Shown one piece after another: positions 16,216-24,200 of a DNA stretch of 41,466 nt. The notes beneath the pieces are model-generated. The model was not told where the DNA came from. It worked only from the letters and a program-made list of their open reading frames with translations, and made no database searches. The DNA is taken from contig JAFWDI010000014.1 of NCBI GenBank assembly GCA_017513125.1, forward strand, positions 1-41,466. Direction: 5' to 3'. The translations under genes and the position numbers were made by a program. The stretch comes from Lachnospiraceae bacterium. GTDB lineage: Bacteria > Bacillota > Clostridia > Lachnospirales > Lachnospiraceae. The first letter of the stretch is position 1. Each line of letters begins with the position of its first letter.

Positions 16216-17556
16216 TTAAAAGCTGAAGTACAGGAACGGCTCGGAAGCCGCAGTCGACATGAAGAAGATGCTGGCCACGAAGACCGCCGCCAGGATGACC
16301 CAGCCGACCGTCTTCTTCGACACTTTTTTAAAGAGCATCTGCGGCAGCGGCGTGGCGAAGACGACCGCGGGCACGAGGTACATCCAGCACTGCGAGAGCA
16401 CGATCTTCCAGTCGCCGGCGTCGAACGGCATGTTCGTTACGCCGAACAGCCGGACGAAATAGTGCCCGGCCTCCGCGGGACCAGTCGTGATGAAGAAGAT
16501 CCACGAGAGCATGATGATGAACGGCACGTAGATGTGCCCGATCACGGGGACTTTCTCCAGCCATTTCCCCCAGATGAAATATTCGCCCATCAGGAGCACG
16601 AACATCGTCAGGCCCCAGAACACGAAGTTCCAGCCGGCGCCGTGCCAGATGCCTGTAAGAAGCCAGACCACCAGCGTGGCGAGGACCATGCGGGCCGCGC
16701 CGTTCCGGCTGCCGCCCAGCGGAATGTAGACGTGATTTCGGAACCAGGTTCCCAGCGTGATGTGCCATCTGCGCCAGAACTCACGAATGCTGGTCGAGCA
16801 GTAGGGATGCCGGAAGTTCTCCGGCAGGCGGATGCCGAGCATGCCGGCGATGCCCATGGCCATCCTCGAATAGCCGCAGAAATCGAAATACAGCTGCAGC
16901 CCGTAGCAGATCACGCCGAGCCAGGCGAGCTGCACGGAGACGCCCTGAACCGTACGCATCCGGATCTTTCCGAGCACGCCGCCCAGGTGGTCGGCCAGGA
17001 TCACTTTATAAGCGAGACCGATGATAAATTCCTGAAGGCTCGCGTCGATCAGCTTCTTATCGAGCTTCGGCTTCCACATGTCCCTCAGGAGCGGCCGCGG
17101 CTCAGCGATCGGGCCGGACAGCAGCTTCGGGAAGAAGAGGACGCCCGCGGCCACGCTCAGCGGGTCCACCTGACCCTCGCGCCAGGCGTAGACGAGGAAC
17201 GCGATCATCTGGAACGTATAGAAGCTCAGACCCAGGGGAAGAGAGGGAGAGGTCGGCAGGACCAGCCCGGCCAGCTTTACATAGCCGAGGGGCGCCGTGA
17301 CGATGACGATAAAGACGGCCAGCAGCCATTTCCTGCAGAACCTCGGCTGCTGGAACAGCATGCAGCCGACCGTGCCGACCGCCGTCACCGCGAGCAGGAG
17401 CCCCAGCTGGAAGGGATGCCCCCACACGCCGATCGTGTAGAAGACGACGCTCCCGATCACAATCAGCCACTTCGCGTAAGTTCTGCGCAGCAGCAGGTAC
17501 AGCACGTAGAAGACCGGGAAGAACAGAAATATGAAATAAAAGTCGTTAAATACCAT
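16216..17556 (-). CDS. MBOAT family O-acyltransferase (AlgI/DltB/PatA-like)
   Basis: 446 residues with about eleven membrane helices. Family hallmarks: the start MVFNDFYFIFLFFPVF, the segment WRRWHITLGTWFRNHVYIPL, and LTGIWHGAGWNFVFWG with the catalytic His. It moves an acyl group, usually acetyl, from the cytoplasm to an extracellular acceptor together with an SGNH-type partner, which is encoded right after it. The acceptor is unknown. The ribosome site is weak (GGCGGAT). The promoter region holds a perfect 9-bp dyad at 17593-17614. Confidence 0.92.
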   Translation of the reverse strand: MVFNDFYFIFLFFPVFYVLYLLLRRTYAKWLIVIGSVVFYTIGVWGHPFQLGLLLAVTAVGTVGCMLFQQPRFCRKWLLAVFIVIVTAPLGYVKLAGLVLPTSPSLPLGLSFYTFQMIAFLVYAWREGQVDPLSVAAGVLFFPKLLSGPIAEPRPLLRDMWKPKLDKKLIDASLQEFIIGLAYKVILADHLGGVLGKIRMRTVQGVSVQLAWLGVICYGLQLYFDFCGYSRMAMGIAGMLGIRLPENFRHPYCSTSIREFWRRWHITLGTWFRNHVYIPLGGSRNGAARMVLATLVVWLLTGIWHGAGWNFVFWGLTMFVLLMGEYFIWGKWLEKVPVIGHIYVPFIIMLSWIFFITTGPAEAGHYFVRLFGVTNMPFDAGDWKIVLSQCWMYLVPAVVFATPLPQMLFKKVSKKTVGWVILAAVFVASIFFMSTAASEPFLYFSF

Positions 17557-17592
17557 GATCCGGATCCGCCGGGGCGGAGACCTTTCCTAACA

Positions 17593-17614
17593 TATAATAA
17601 CGACTGTTATTATA
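17593..17614. promoter_or_regulatory. perfect dyad overlapping the MBOAT promoter (candidate operator)
   Basis: Arms TATAATAAC (17593-17601) and GTTATTATA (17606-17614) are separated by GACT. The dyad covers a TATAAT box on each strand; the minus-strand one (17614-17609) is correctly placed for the MBOAT gene at 17556. An AT-rich perfect dyad on a -10 box suggests a repressor site, but it could be chance in an AT-rich promoter. Confidence 0.45.
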
Positions 17615-17664
17615 CGACATATAGTGGGTAAAAGCGAGCAGATACACAAAAAAACGTAAGAACA

Positions 17665-17673
17665 TGGTATAAT
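17665..17673 (+). promoter_or_regulatory. extended -10 promoter for the 2-hydroxyacid dehydrogenase
   Basis: TGGTATAAT, with TATAAT at 17668-17673, lies 54 bases before ATG 17727. The -35 is poor. Confidence 0.55.
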
Positions 17674-17726
17674 ACCCGCAAATACACCGCTGTATCGTAT
17701 TTTTTAATGAAATGAGGTGCCTTTCT

Positions 17727-18674
17727 ATGAAGATCAGTCTGATCGAACCCCTGAACGTAAAGCAGGAAGTCATTGACCGTCTGGCCGCCCCGCTTAAGGA
17801 GGCGGGCCATACGTTCGTGTCGTATGATGATCTGGCCGCCGATGAAGCGGAGCAGGCGGAGCGGATGAAGGACAGCGACATCGTGATGATCGCGAACCAC
17901 CCGGTCGCGCCGGAAGCGATCCGCGGGGCGAAGGATCTGAAGATGATCGACGTGGCGTTCACCGGGATCGACCACGTCCCCGCGGACGTCTGCCGGGAAT
18001 GCGGCGTCATGATCTGCAACGCCGCCGGGTATTCCACCGAGACGGTCGCGGAGCTCGTGATCGCCATGGCTGTGGACGCTCTGCGGAACGTCGCGAAGGC
18101 GAACGAGGTCGTGCGCTGCGGCGGCACCGCTGCCGGCATCGGCGGGCGCGAGATCGCGGGCCGTACGGTCGGCATCATCGGTCTCGGCGCGATCGGCATG
18201 CGCTGCGCGGAGCTGTTTCAGGCGTTCGGGGCGAAGGTGATCGCGTTCAACCGCAGCCGGAAGGAAGAGGCGATCGCGCGCGGCATCGAGTATAAGACGC
18301 TGGACGAGGTCCTCGCGGAGAGCGATATCATTTCGCTGAACCTCCCGAACACGCCCGAGACCAGAAGGCTCATCAGCCGGGAGAAGATCGCGCTCATGAA
18401 GAAGGACGCGGTGTTCATCAACTGCGCGCGCGGTCCCATCGTGGACAATGCCGCGCTCGCGGACGCGCTGAACGCGGACGAGCTGGGCTTCGCCTGCATC
18501 GACGTCTATGACATGGAGCCGCCGCTGCCCGCGGACTACCCGCTGCTGTCCGCGAAGAATACGCTTCTTACGCCGCATCAGGGCTTTATCTCGGAAGAGG
18601 CCATGATCCGGCGCGCGGAGATCGTGTTCCGGAATGTGTACGCGTTTCTGGAGGGAAAGCCCGAGAATGTTTGA
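17727..18674 (+). CDS. D-isomer-type 2-hydroxyacid dehydrogenase
   Basis: 315 residues. The Rossmann motif VGIIGLGAIGMRCAELF is near residue 150, followed by the catalytic set typical of the family: Arg in NCARGPIVD, acidic residue in DVYDMEPP, and His in LTPHQGF. It should reduce a 2-keto acid to a D-2-hydroxy acid with NAD(P)H, or the reverse; lactate, glycerate and phosphoglycerate are all possible. ATG 17727 has GAGGTG upstream. Its last eight bases overlap the start of the next gene. Confidence 0.9.
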   Translation: MKISLIEPLNVKQEVIDRLAAPLKEAGHTFVSYDDLAADEAEQAERMKDSDIVMIANHPVAPEAIRGAKDLKMIDVAFTGIDHVPADVCRECGVMICNAAGYSTETVAELVIAMAVDALRNVAKANEVVRCGGTAAGIGGREIAGRTVGIIGLGAIGMRCAELFQAFGAKVIAFNRSRKEEAIARGIEYKTLDEVLAESDIISLNLPNTPETRRLISREKIALMKKDAVFINCARGPIVDNAALADALNADELGFACIDVYDMEPPLPADYPLLSAKNTLLTPHQGFISEEAMIRRAEIVFRNVYAFLEGKPENV

Positions 18675-19902
18675 CCGCGACAGCAAGGACCTGCTTAATA
18701 ATTTTACCGACGAAATGCATCTCTGGTCGCAGAACGGACCGCTTCCGGCATTGGCATCGCGGGAGATGCGTTATGTGCTGACCTGTCAGGCGGAACGTTT
18801 AAAAGCCCTCGGCCTGACCATGGAAGAGAGCATCGAACACACGGAAGGTGAGATCGCCGGCGGGAAAGCCAGAAGCGGAGAGACAATCGACGCTGCGACC
18901 ATGTATCGCGAAGGCGTGCGTCTGGTCACATTCCGGCAGAACGGAAGGATCCTGCGCAAGATCCGAAAACCGGTCACTTTTTATGCGACGATGCTTAATA
19001 AGCGCGGCTATCAGGATCATTCCTGCACCTGCCCGAACTGCGGTCATACGGACATGGCGTCCCGGATGAGGGAGAAGTGTGCTTACTGCGGGACCGTGTT
19101 CGAGATCGAAGATGCATGGCCCGTGTTTTCTTCTTATTATTTCGTGCCTGGCGTTGTGGAACGGTCGAACCTCGGTCCGAATCTGAAACGTGTCCTGATT
19201 CGGATCTTTCTGGCCGCCGCGGTGATCCTCGCGGTGGTGTCTCTGATCTTGAACCGTGATCAGGGAGCGGCGGAGCGAATCTTCGGAGCTGTGTTCGGCG
19301 GCCTGGCCGCCGGCGCTGCGATCACCTTTTTCTGCTACATGTTTTACAGTTTCTTCCTTCTGGGGAAGATGTTCAAAGAAGCGGGCCGGTCTATGCCGCT
19401 GCTAAAAGGCATGCGGACGGAGAAAAAACTGGAAGAGCGGATGCGGCAGTACGAACCGGATTTTTCCTATCCCTATTTCGAAGGGAGGCTCATCTCGCTG
19501 CTGCGGGCGGTCGCCTTCAGCGACCGGAGGGATACGCTCAGCATCTATGAAGGGTCCCAGGATCTGTCTTTTCTGGACACGCTGGTGGATATGCAGTACC
19601 GGGGCGTGCTGCAGCTCCTGCATTTTCAGGTGACAGACGGCGTGATACGCGTCCGGATCAGGGCGTTCATGGATGATCTGCGGTATGGGAGGCGAATCCG
19701 GAGAAAAGATGAAAACTTCATCGTGACGATGGAGCGGGATATCGAGGCGGGAGACGATCCCGGATTTCAGCTTCATCAGGTAAAGTGCCGTTCCTGCGCC
19801 GGCAGCTTCGACGCGTATCATCGGAAGACCTGCCCGTACTGCGGATCCGCGTATCGGCTGTCGCAGGATGACTGGATGATCACGTCGATCGAGCGGGGAT
19901 AA
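18667..19902 (+). CDS. Tim44-like membrane protein flanked by zinc ribbons
   Basis: 411 residues. Order: an N-terminal region of unknown type (1-115), a zinc ribbon (Cys122, 125, 138, 141), two TM segments (about 178-196 and 205-232), a domain (about 260-365) resembling the Tim44-like fold (SLLRAVAFSDRR ... LQLLHFQVTDGVIRVRIRAFMDD), and a second zinc ribbon (Cys374, 377, 389, 392). The biochemical role is unknown. The start overlaps the dehydrogenase stop by eight bases, and GGAGGGAAAG lies within that upstream gene, so translation is probably coupled. The Tim44 call rests on pattern only. Confidence 0.7.
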   Translation: MFDRDSKDLLNNFTDEMHLWSQNGPLPALASREMRYVLTCQAERLKALGLTMEESIEHTEGEIAGGKARSGETIDAATMYREGVRLVTFRQNGRILRKIRKPVTFYATMLNKRGYQDHSCTCPNCGHTDMASRMREKCAYCGTVFEIEDAWPVFSSYYFVPGVVERSNLGPNLKRVLIRIFLAAAVILAVVSLILNRDQGAAERIFGAVFGGLAAGAAITFFCYMFYSFFLLGKMFKEAGRSMPLLKGMRTEKKLEERMRQYEPDFSYPYFEGRLISLLRAVAFSDRRDTLSIYEGSQDLSFLDTLVDMQYRGVLQLLHFQVTDGVIRVRIRAFMDDLRYGRRIRRKDENFIVTMERDIEAGDDPGFQLHQVKCRSCAGSFDAYHRKTCPYCGSAYRLSQDDWMITSIERG

Positions 19903-19940
19903 GCCCATGACGGCAGAGGACCCGGAAAGCGGAGAAATGA

Positions 19941-19976
19941 AAAAGAGCCGGCACGTGAAGTGTCGGCTCCTTTTTT
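19941..19976 (+). terminator. rho-independent terminator between the Tim44-like gene and dapA
   Basis: GAGCCGGCAC (19945-19954) pairs with GTGTCGGCTC (19960-19969, one U-G) around GTGAA, followed by CTTTTTT. AAAA on the other side makes it usable for the convergent dapA transcript as well. Confidence 0.88.
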
Positions 19977-20013
19977 AAGATCGTATCGATCGTATCTAAC
20001 AGCGGCCGCGGCC

Positions 20014-20898
20014 TTACAGGCATCCGTACTCCTGCATGGCAGCCTTCAGCTGCTCGAGGTGCGCGGGCTCGATGTCCACGAGCGGAAGTCTGGGGAGACC
20101 GACCTGATGGCCCTGCAGCCGAAGCGCGGCCTTCACGGGGATCGGGTTCACCTCGCAGAACAGTGCGCGGCAGAGCGGGAGCGCGGCCAGCTGCAGCTTC
20201 GCGGCTAACGTGTAGTTCCCGTCAAGGCAGGCCTGCACGATGTCGTGGGTCTGCTGCGGCGCCACGTTCGAGAGAACGGAGATGACGCCGATGCCGCCGA
20301 GGGAGCAGAGAGGGACGATCTGGTCGTCATTGCCCGAATAGACGTCGAGGCTGCCCTCCGCGAGTTCGATCAGGTGCGCGACCTGGGTGATATTGCCCGA
20401 AGCCTCCTTTACGGCCGCGATGTTCTCGACGTTCTTTCCGAGCCATGCCGCGGTCTCCGGCAGGATGTTCGTGCCGGTGCGCGAGGGGACGTTATACAGG
20501 ATGCAGGGGAGCTTCGTGGACTCTGCGATCGCGGAGTAGTGTGCGATCAGTCCCTTCTGAGTGGTCTTGTTGTAATAAGGAGCCACGAGAAGCAGCCCGT
20601 CGGCGCCCAGAGCTTCCGCCTCTTTCGACATCATGATGGCATGGGCGGTGTTGTTCGAGCCGGTGCCCGCAATGACGGGGATGCGGCCGTTCACCTTCTC
20701 CACGCAGTAGCGGATGGCTTCGAGGTGCTCGTCATCATCCAGCGTGGGCGCCTCGCCGGTGGTCCCGATCGCGATGATCGCGTCGGTATGGTTCGCGATC
20801 TGGTCCTCGATCAGTTCCCCGAAGACTTCCAGATCGATCTCGCCGTTTTCTTTCATGGGAGTGACGATGGCGACTCCCGCGCCTTTAAAGATCGACAT
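20014..20898 (-). CDS. dapA: 4-hydroxy-tetrahydrodipicolinate synthase
   Basis: 294 residues, normal DapA length. It condenses pyruvate with L-aspartate semialdehyde in the lysine/diaminopimelate pathway. Visible active-site residues: Thr46-Thr47 in IGTTGEAPTL, Tyr108/109 in APYYNK, Tyr135 in LYNVPSRTG with Arg140, and Schiff-base Lys164 in AAVKEASGN. The N-acetylneuraminate lyase subfamily shares the fold, but GTTGEAPTL and Arg140 favour DapA. AAAGGCGG lies upstream. No other lysine genes are in the window, so it is a single-gene unit. Confidence 0.92.
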   Translation of the reverse strand: MSIFKGAGVAIVTPMKENGEIDLEVFGELIEDQIANHTDAIIAIGTTGEAPTLDDDEHLEAIRYCVEKVNGRIPVIAGTGSNNTAHAIMMSKEAEALGADGLLLVAPYYNKTTQKGLIAHYSAIAESTKLPCILYNVPSRTGTNILPETAAWLGKNVENIAAVKEASGNITQVAHLIELAEGSLDVYSGNDDQIVPLCSLGGIGVISVLSNVAPQQTHDIVQACLDGNYTLAAKLQLAALPLCRALFCEVNPIPVKAALRLQGHQVGLPRLPLVDIEPAHLEQLKAAMQEYGCL

Positions 20899-21049
20899 AT
20901 CAGTACCGCCTTTCCGGTCATGATGATATAATACGTGTGTTCATTCAACACGATAGCACGGGAAAACGCGGTTTGACAGAGAACGAACGATTTCTTAAGG
21001 ATTTAGATATTATTAATATACATGTAGAGTGAAGAAAGGAGCCCGGATC

Positions 21050-21436
21050 ATGACGAGGGAAGAGTTTCAGGATGTTTTGGAGATGATGACGGATTCCGCC
21101 GCGGTCGTGACCACGGACACGCATGACATCGTCTATATGAACGCAGCTTCCCGGAAGCTCTGGAATATCGAAGGCGAAGCCTGGCAGCACTGCTGGGACA
21201 TGATGAGGAATTCGGAAAAGCCCTGCGAGCAGTGTCATATGTGTAAGATCCAGCCTGCGGCGCCGCAGGAGTGGGATTATAAGAACTATGACCGGAAGAC
21301 CACCTATCATAACATCACGCGGATGATCGAATTCGATCCGGAGCATCCGACGTTCCTGGAGATCGTGCGCGGCTCGGACGAGCTGACGGAAGAGCGGCCC
21401 GCGGCCCCGGAGAAAGGCTGCGAAGCCTGCGGGTGA
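21050..21436 (+). CDS. stand-alone PAS-domain protein with a Cys-rich loop
   Basis: 128 residues. Residues about 3-100 look like one PAS sensor domain (DVLEMMTDSAAVVTTDTHDIVYMNAASRKLWNIEG followed by an HNITRMIEFD strand; shown only as landmarks). A CEQCHMCK cluster lies at about 64-71 and CEAC ends the protein, so heme, metal or disulfide binding is possible. No output domain is fused. AAAGGAG precedes ATG 21050. A TTGACA at 20973-20978 with a poor -10 may be its promoter. Confidence 0.65.
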   Translation: MTREEFQDVLEMMTDSAAVVTTDTHDIVYMNAASRKLWNIEGEAWQHCWDMMRNSEKPCEQCHMCKIQPAAPQEWDYKNYDRKTTYHNITRMIEFDPEHPTFLEIVRGSDELTEERPAAPEKGCEACG

Positions 21437-21495
21437 CGGCTTTTGCCCGAAACCGGGCCGCAGCGTCACAGCCTGTTCACAGGAGGAGTTTGAAG

Positions 21496-21927
21496 ATGTC
21501 GGAAGTGCGGTGGAGATCGTATCACGGAGTCGGCGTGACGTTCGACCGGCAGGTCGTGCGTATCAGGAACGACCTGGCGCTGAAGGAACTGCTGCGCGCG
21601 GAAGCGGGGAGCGGCTTTTTCCGCGGCCTGCGCAGCGAATACCGGCCGGCGCGGAAGATGGCTCGCGTCCTGAAGGAAGCCTACCGCCGGAAGTTCGGGG
21701 AAGAACTCCGGATCACGGACGGTTCGCTGGAGAGCGAGATCGTCTGGCATTACCGTGTGATCGAATGGTGCCGGATCAGCCGCCGGAGATGGTGGTACCG
21801 GCTGCTGCCGCCCGCGCGGCGCTTCGTCGAGTGGCTGTGGATCCACATGGACGTGATTGACTGCGGCGATCTGGCCTGCGACGGGAACCGGATCGTGTGG
21901 GATGTTTTAGACCGCTGGGGTCTCTGA
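21496..21927 (+). CDS. uncharacterised 143-residue protein
   Basis: I do not recognise a family. The protein is rich in Arg and Trp (RRRWWYRLLPP, WLWIHMDV) with no signal peptide, true TM segment or Cys-based metal motif. AGGAGGAG seven bases before ATG 21496 and codon use like its neighbours support a real gene. It starts 59 bases after the PAS gene and ends at a hairpin, so the two may share a transcript. Confidence 0.6.
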   Translation: MSEVRWRSYHGVGVTFDRQVVRIRNDLALKELLRAEAGSGFFRGLRSEYRPARKMARVLKEAYRRKFGEELRITDGSLESEIVWHYRVIEWCRISRRRWWYRLLPPARRFVEWLWIHMDVIDCGDLACDGNRIVWDVLDRWGL

Positions 21928-21962
21928 AGACCCGGTCGGAAAAGATGGAAAATCAAAAACGG

Positions 21963-21994
21963 AAGCGCCGCGGAGGGAGACCTTCGCGGCGCTT
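21963..21994 (+). terminator. hairpin after the uncharacterised gene
   Basis: AAGCGCCGCG and CGCGGCGCTT form a perfect 10-bp stem with a 12-base loop, followed by ATTC rather than a full U-run. Confidence 0.6.
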
Positions 21995-22040
21995 ATTCAT
22001 GCGCGGGCCCGACCGGCTGACGGTCCTTTTCAAAAAACTG

Positions 22041-22106
22041 CTTGACGGCTGTCGAAAAATAGAATATACATGAACCAAATTTCGATGTGTCTTGACACCT
22101 GTCAAG
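22041..22106. promoter_or_regulatory. two operator-like dyads at the PTS-EIIC promoter
   Basis: CTTGACACCTGTCAAG at 22091-22106 is a 6-bp dyad (CTTGAC/GTCAAG). A degenerate copy, CTTGACGGCTGTCGAA, lies at 22041-22056, exactly 50 bases upstream. The upstream copy covers the -35 and the other sits just after the expected start of transcription, a classic arrangement for looping repression. Confidence 0.55.
22042..22070 (+). promoter_or_regulatory. promoter of the PTS-EIIC gene
   Basis: TTGACG (22042-22047), 17-base spacer, TATACA (22065-22070). This is the best -35/-10 pair in this gap, giving a start near 22077 and a leader of about 105 bases. Confidence 0.65.
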
Positions 22107-22181
22107 ATATTATCATTAAGCAATGTCGTTTGTGTACATTCTGTTTTACAGACACGTCCCGAAAGGAGGATCCGGACAGAT

Positions 22182-23273
22182 ATGGAAAAGGTGAAGGCTT
22201 TCCTGGAACGGAAGGACATCGAGATCTCCGTGAAGCGTTATCTGATCGATGCCCTCGGCGCGATGGCGCAGGGCCTTTTCTGCTCACTGCTGATCGGTAC
22301 GATCATTAATACCGTGGGCACACAGTTCCACATCGGTTTCCTTACGATGACCGTGGCCACGATCGGCGGGGTCGAGTATACGGTCGGAGGTCTGGCCTGC
22401 GCGATGGCAGGCCCTGCGATGGCTGCGGCCATCGGCTATGCGCTGAAGTGTCCGCCGCTGGTGCTGTTCTCACTGATCCCGGTGGGATTTGCCACGAACG
22501 CTCTGGGCGGCGCGGGTGGCCCGCTCGCGGTATTCTTCGTCGCGATCGTGGCGGCGGAGCTCGGAAAGATGGTCTCGAAAGAGACGAAGATCGACATTCT
22601 CGTGACGCCGCTCGTGACGGTCGGCGCGGGCATCGGATTAGCGGCGCTGGTCGCTCCGGCGATCGGTCAGGCGGCCATGAAACTGGGCCAGCTGATCATG
22701 TGGGCCACGGAGCTTCAGCCGTTCCTGATGGGCATCTTCGTATCGGTGATCGTGGGCATTGCCCTGACGCTCCCGATCAGTTCGGCGGCGATCTGCGCCG
22801 CGCTGAGCCTGACGGGCCTGGCGGGCGGCGCAGCGGTGGCCGGCTGCTGCGCGCAGATGGTCGGTTTCGCGGTCATGTCGTTCCGCGAGAACCGCTGGGG
22901 CGGCCTGGTCTCGCAGGGGCTGGGCACGTCCATGCTGCAGATGGGAAATATCGTGAAAAATCCGTGCGTGTGGCTCCCGCCTATCCTGACCAGTGCGATC
23001 ACGGGGCCGCTTGCGACCTGCGTGTTCCAGATGCGCATGAACGGCGCGGCGGTGTCCTCGGGCATGGGGACTTGTGGCCTGGTCGGACCGATCGGCGTGT
23101 ATACGGGCTGGCTGAATGACATGGCGGCCGGCGCGAAGGCCGCGGTCACGGCGTTTGACTGGATCGGACTGATCCTGATCTGCTTCGTGCTCCCGGCGGT
23201 GATCACGCCGCTGCTGCACAAATGCATGCTGAAGATGGGCTGGGTCCGCGAGGGCGACCTGGCGCTGAACTGA
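22182..23273 (+). CDS. PTS-type EIIC membrane protein (PTS_EIIC_2-like)
   Basis: 363 residues with about ten membrane helices and a short basic start (MEKVKAFLERKDIEISVKRY). The Gly-rich segments GGVEYTVGGLACAMAGPAMA and NALGGAGGPLAVFF fit the PTS_EIIC_2 family, which is annotated as sugar EIIC but often stands alone without EIIA/EIIB, as here. Substrate and true mechanism are therefore unknown. ATG 22182 follows AAAGGAGGA. The leader carries two operator-like dyads, so expression is probably repressed by a dedicated regulator not seen here. It converges with mntP, 22 bases between stops. Confidence 0.75.
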   Translation: MEKVKAFLERKDIEISVKRYLIDALGAMAQGLFCSLLIGTIINTVGTQFHIGFLTMTVATIGGVEYTVGGLACAMAGPAMAAAIGYALKCPPLVLFSLIPVGFATNALGGAGGPLAVFFVAIVAAELGKMVSKETKIDILVTPLVTVGAGIGLAALVAPAIGQAAMKLGQLIMWATELQPFLMGIFVSVIVGIALTLPISSAAICAALSLTGLAGGAAVAGCCAQMVGFAVMSFRENRWGGLVSQGLGTSMLQMGNIVKNPCVWLPPILTSAITGPLATCVFQMRMNGAAVSSGMGTCGLVGPIGVYTGWLNDMAAGAKAAVTAFDWIGLILICFVLPAVITPLLHKCMLKMGWVREGDLALN

Positions 23274-23295
23274 GGCCCACCCGGACGGGCGCCGC

Positions 23296-23892
23296 TCAGG
23301 AGAAAAAGACGCCCTTAACGAAGATCTCTATACCGATCGCGATCAGGATAAGGCCGCCGATCACGGTGGCCTTATCTGCGAGGCGCTCGCCGAACTTCTT
23401 TCCGAAGACCAGGCCGATCATGCAGATCACGAAGGTCGTGGCTGCGATGAGAAGAGCCGCGGTCAGGGCGCTCAGCGCTTCGTAATCCGCGATCGTAAAT
23501 CCGACCGAGAGCGCGTCGATGCTCGTAGCGATGCCCTGCACGGCCAATGTTCCCAGAGCCAGCATCTGCGGTTTCGCGGCGGCTTCGTCGCCCGGCGTTT
23601 CGCGCTTCAGGCCTTCGCGGATCATGTTTCCGCCGATCAGTGCGAGCAGTCCCAGAGCGATCCAGGGGATGAACTTCTGGAAGACCGTGAAGTAGTGCGC
23701 CGCGGTGTGGACGCAGACCCAACCGATCATGGGCATGGCGAACTGGAAAAACGCATAGGTGCCCGCGATCAGGTACATGCGCTTCCGCGACATGTGCGGC
23801 CAGGTCAGGCCGTTCGCTATGGAGACGGAAAACGCGTCCATCGCGAGTGCAAAGCCCATCAGGATGCTGGTCAAAACGAAAGCAATTCCCAT
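23296..23892 (-). CDS. mntP: manganese efflux pump MntP
   Basis: 198 residues with six membrane helices in two repeats. Each repeat carries the acidic motif of the MntP (DUF204) family: ALAMDAFSVS near residue 17 and ATSIDALSVGF in the second half. It exports Mn2+. ATG 23892 is preceded by GGAGGACTTT; an upstream in-frame start would run through the riboswitch terminator and is rejected. The Mn2+ riboswitch on the same strand confirms the assignment: it should allow expression when manganese is high. Confidence 0.94.
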   Translation of the reverse strand: MGIAFVLTSILMGFALAMDAFSVSIANGLTWPHMSRKRMYLIAGTYAFFQFAMPMIGWVCVHTAAHYFTVFQKFIPWIALGLLALIGGNMIREGLKRETPGDEAAAKPQMLALGTLAVQGIATSIDALSVGFTIADYEALSALTAALLIAATTFVICMIGLVFGKKFGERLADKATVIGGLILIAIGIEIFVKGVFFS

Positions 23893-23931
23893 AAAGTCCT
23901 CCGTGTTTTCTGCGAGGTGTTTGCGGGCAAT

Positions 23932-23958
23932 AAAAAGCCCGGGCCGCTGTGCCCGGGA
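23932..23958 (-). terminator. intrinsic terminator of the Mn2+ riboswitch
   Basis: On the minus strand CCCGGGC and GCCCGGG form a 7-bp stem with a 6-base loop followed by CTTTTTATT. It lies between aptamer and mntP and is the likely expression platform. Confidence 0.88.
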
Positions 23959-23998
23959 ACGATACATACAGGGAGCCCATGCACAGCCGAAAGCTGAC

Positions 23999-24091
23999 AT
24001 GAGTCTCGCAATTTAAAGCAAGCCAGATCGGTCGGATCAGTATGTTGACTTGCTGCGCCGCATTCGGGGCGGGCGCCTGCTACTCCCTCAT
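23999..24091 (-). ncRNA. yybP-ykoY manganese riboswitch
   Basis: Read on the minus strand, P1 is ATGAG (24091-24087) with CTCAT (24003-23999). It is directly followed by the invariant GGAGTAGC element and closed by GCGAGA before the 3' P1 strand. That matches the known B. subtilis layout (P1, GGAGUAGC ... GCAAGA, P1). The internal GTCAACATACTG also fits. It precedes a terminator and mntP. Confidence 0.93.
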
Positions 24092-24098
24092 CGCGGGC

Positions 24099-24128
24099 AT
24101 TATCGCAGGTGTCAGACGGGTTAGTCAA
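24099..24128 (-). promoter_or_regulatory. promoter of the mntP riboswitch transcript
   Basis: Minus strand: TTGACT (24128-24123), 18-base spacer, GATAAT (24104-24099). Transcription would begin at about 24092, right at the first base of the aptamer. Confidence 0.72.
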
Positions 24129-24150
24129 GCCGAACATCCGGCGGGCTGTG

Positions 24151-24181
24151 CGAATTCCCGACGCGTGGATTCGGGAATTCG
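24151..24181. repeat. 11-bp perfect inverted repeat between mntP and the glycyl radical operon
   Basis: CGAATTCCCGA (24151-24161) and TCGGGAATTCG (24171-24181) surround nine bases. It lies 20 bases before the -35 of the glycyl radical gene. A T-run (24191-24196) follows after nine bases, too far for a standard terminator. It could be an operator. Confidence 0.6.
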
Positions 24182-24200
24182 GGCGCGGTGTTTTTTCTGC

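Noticed and set aside
15346..17631. 761-codon plus-strand open frame across the SGNH and MBOAT genes
   Set aside because: Its translation is mostly charged, low-complexity sequence, and it spans two well-defined minus-strand genes including their junction.
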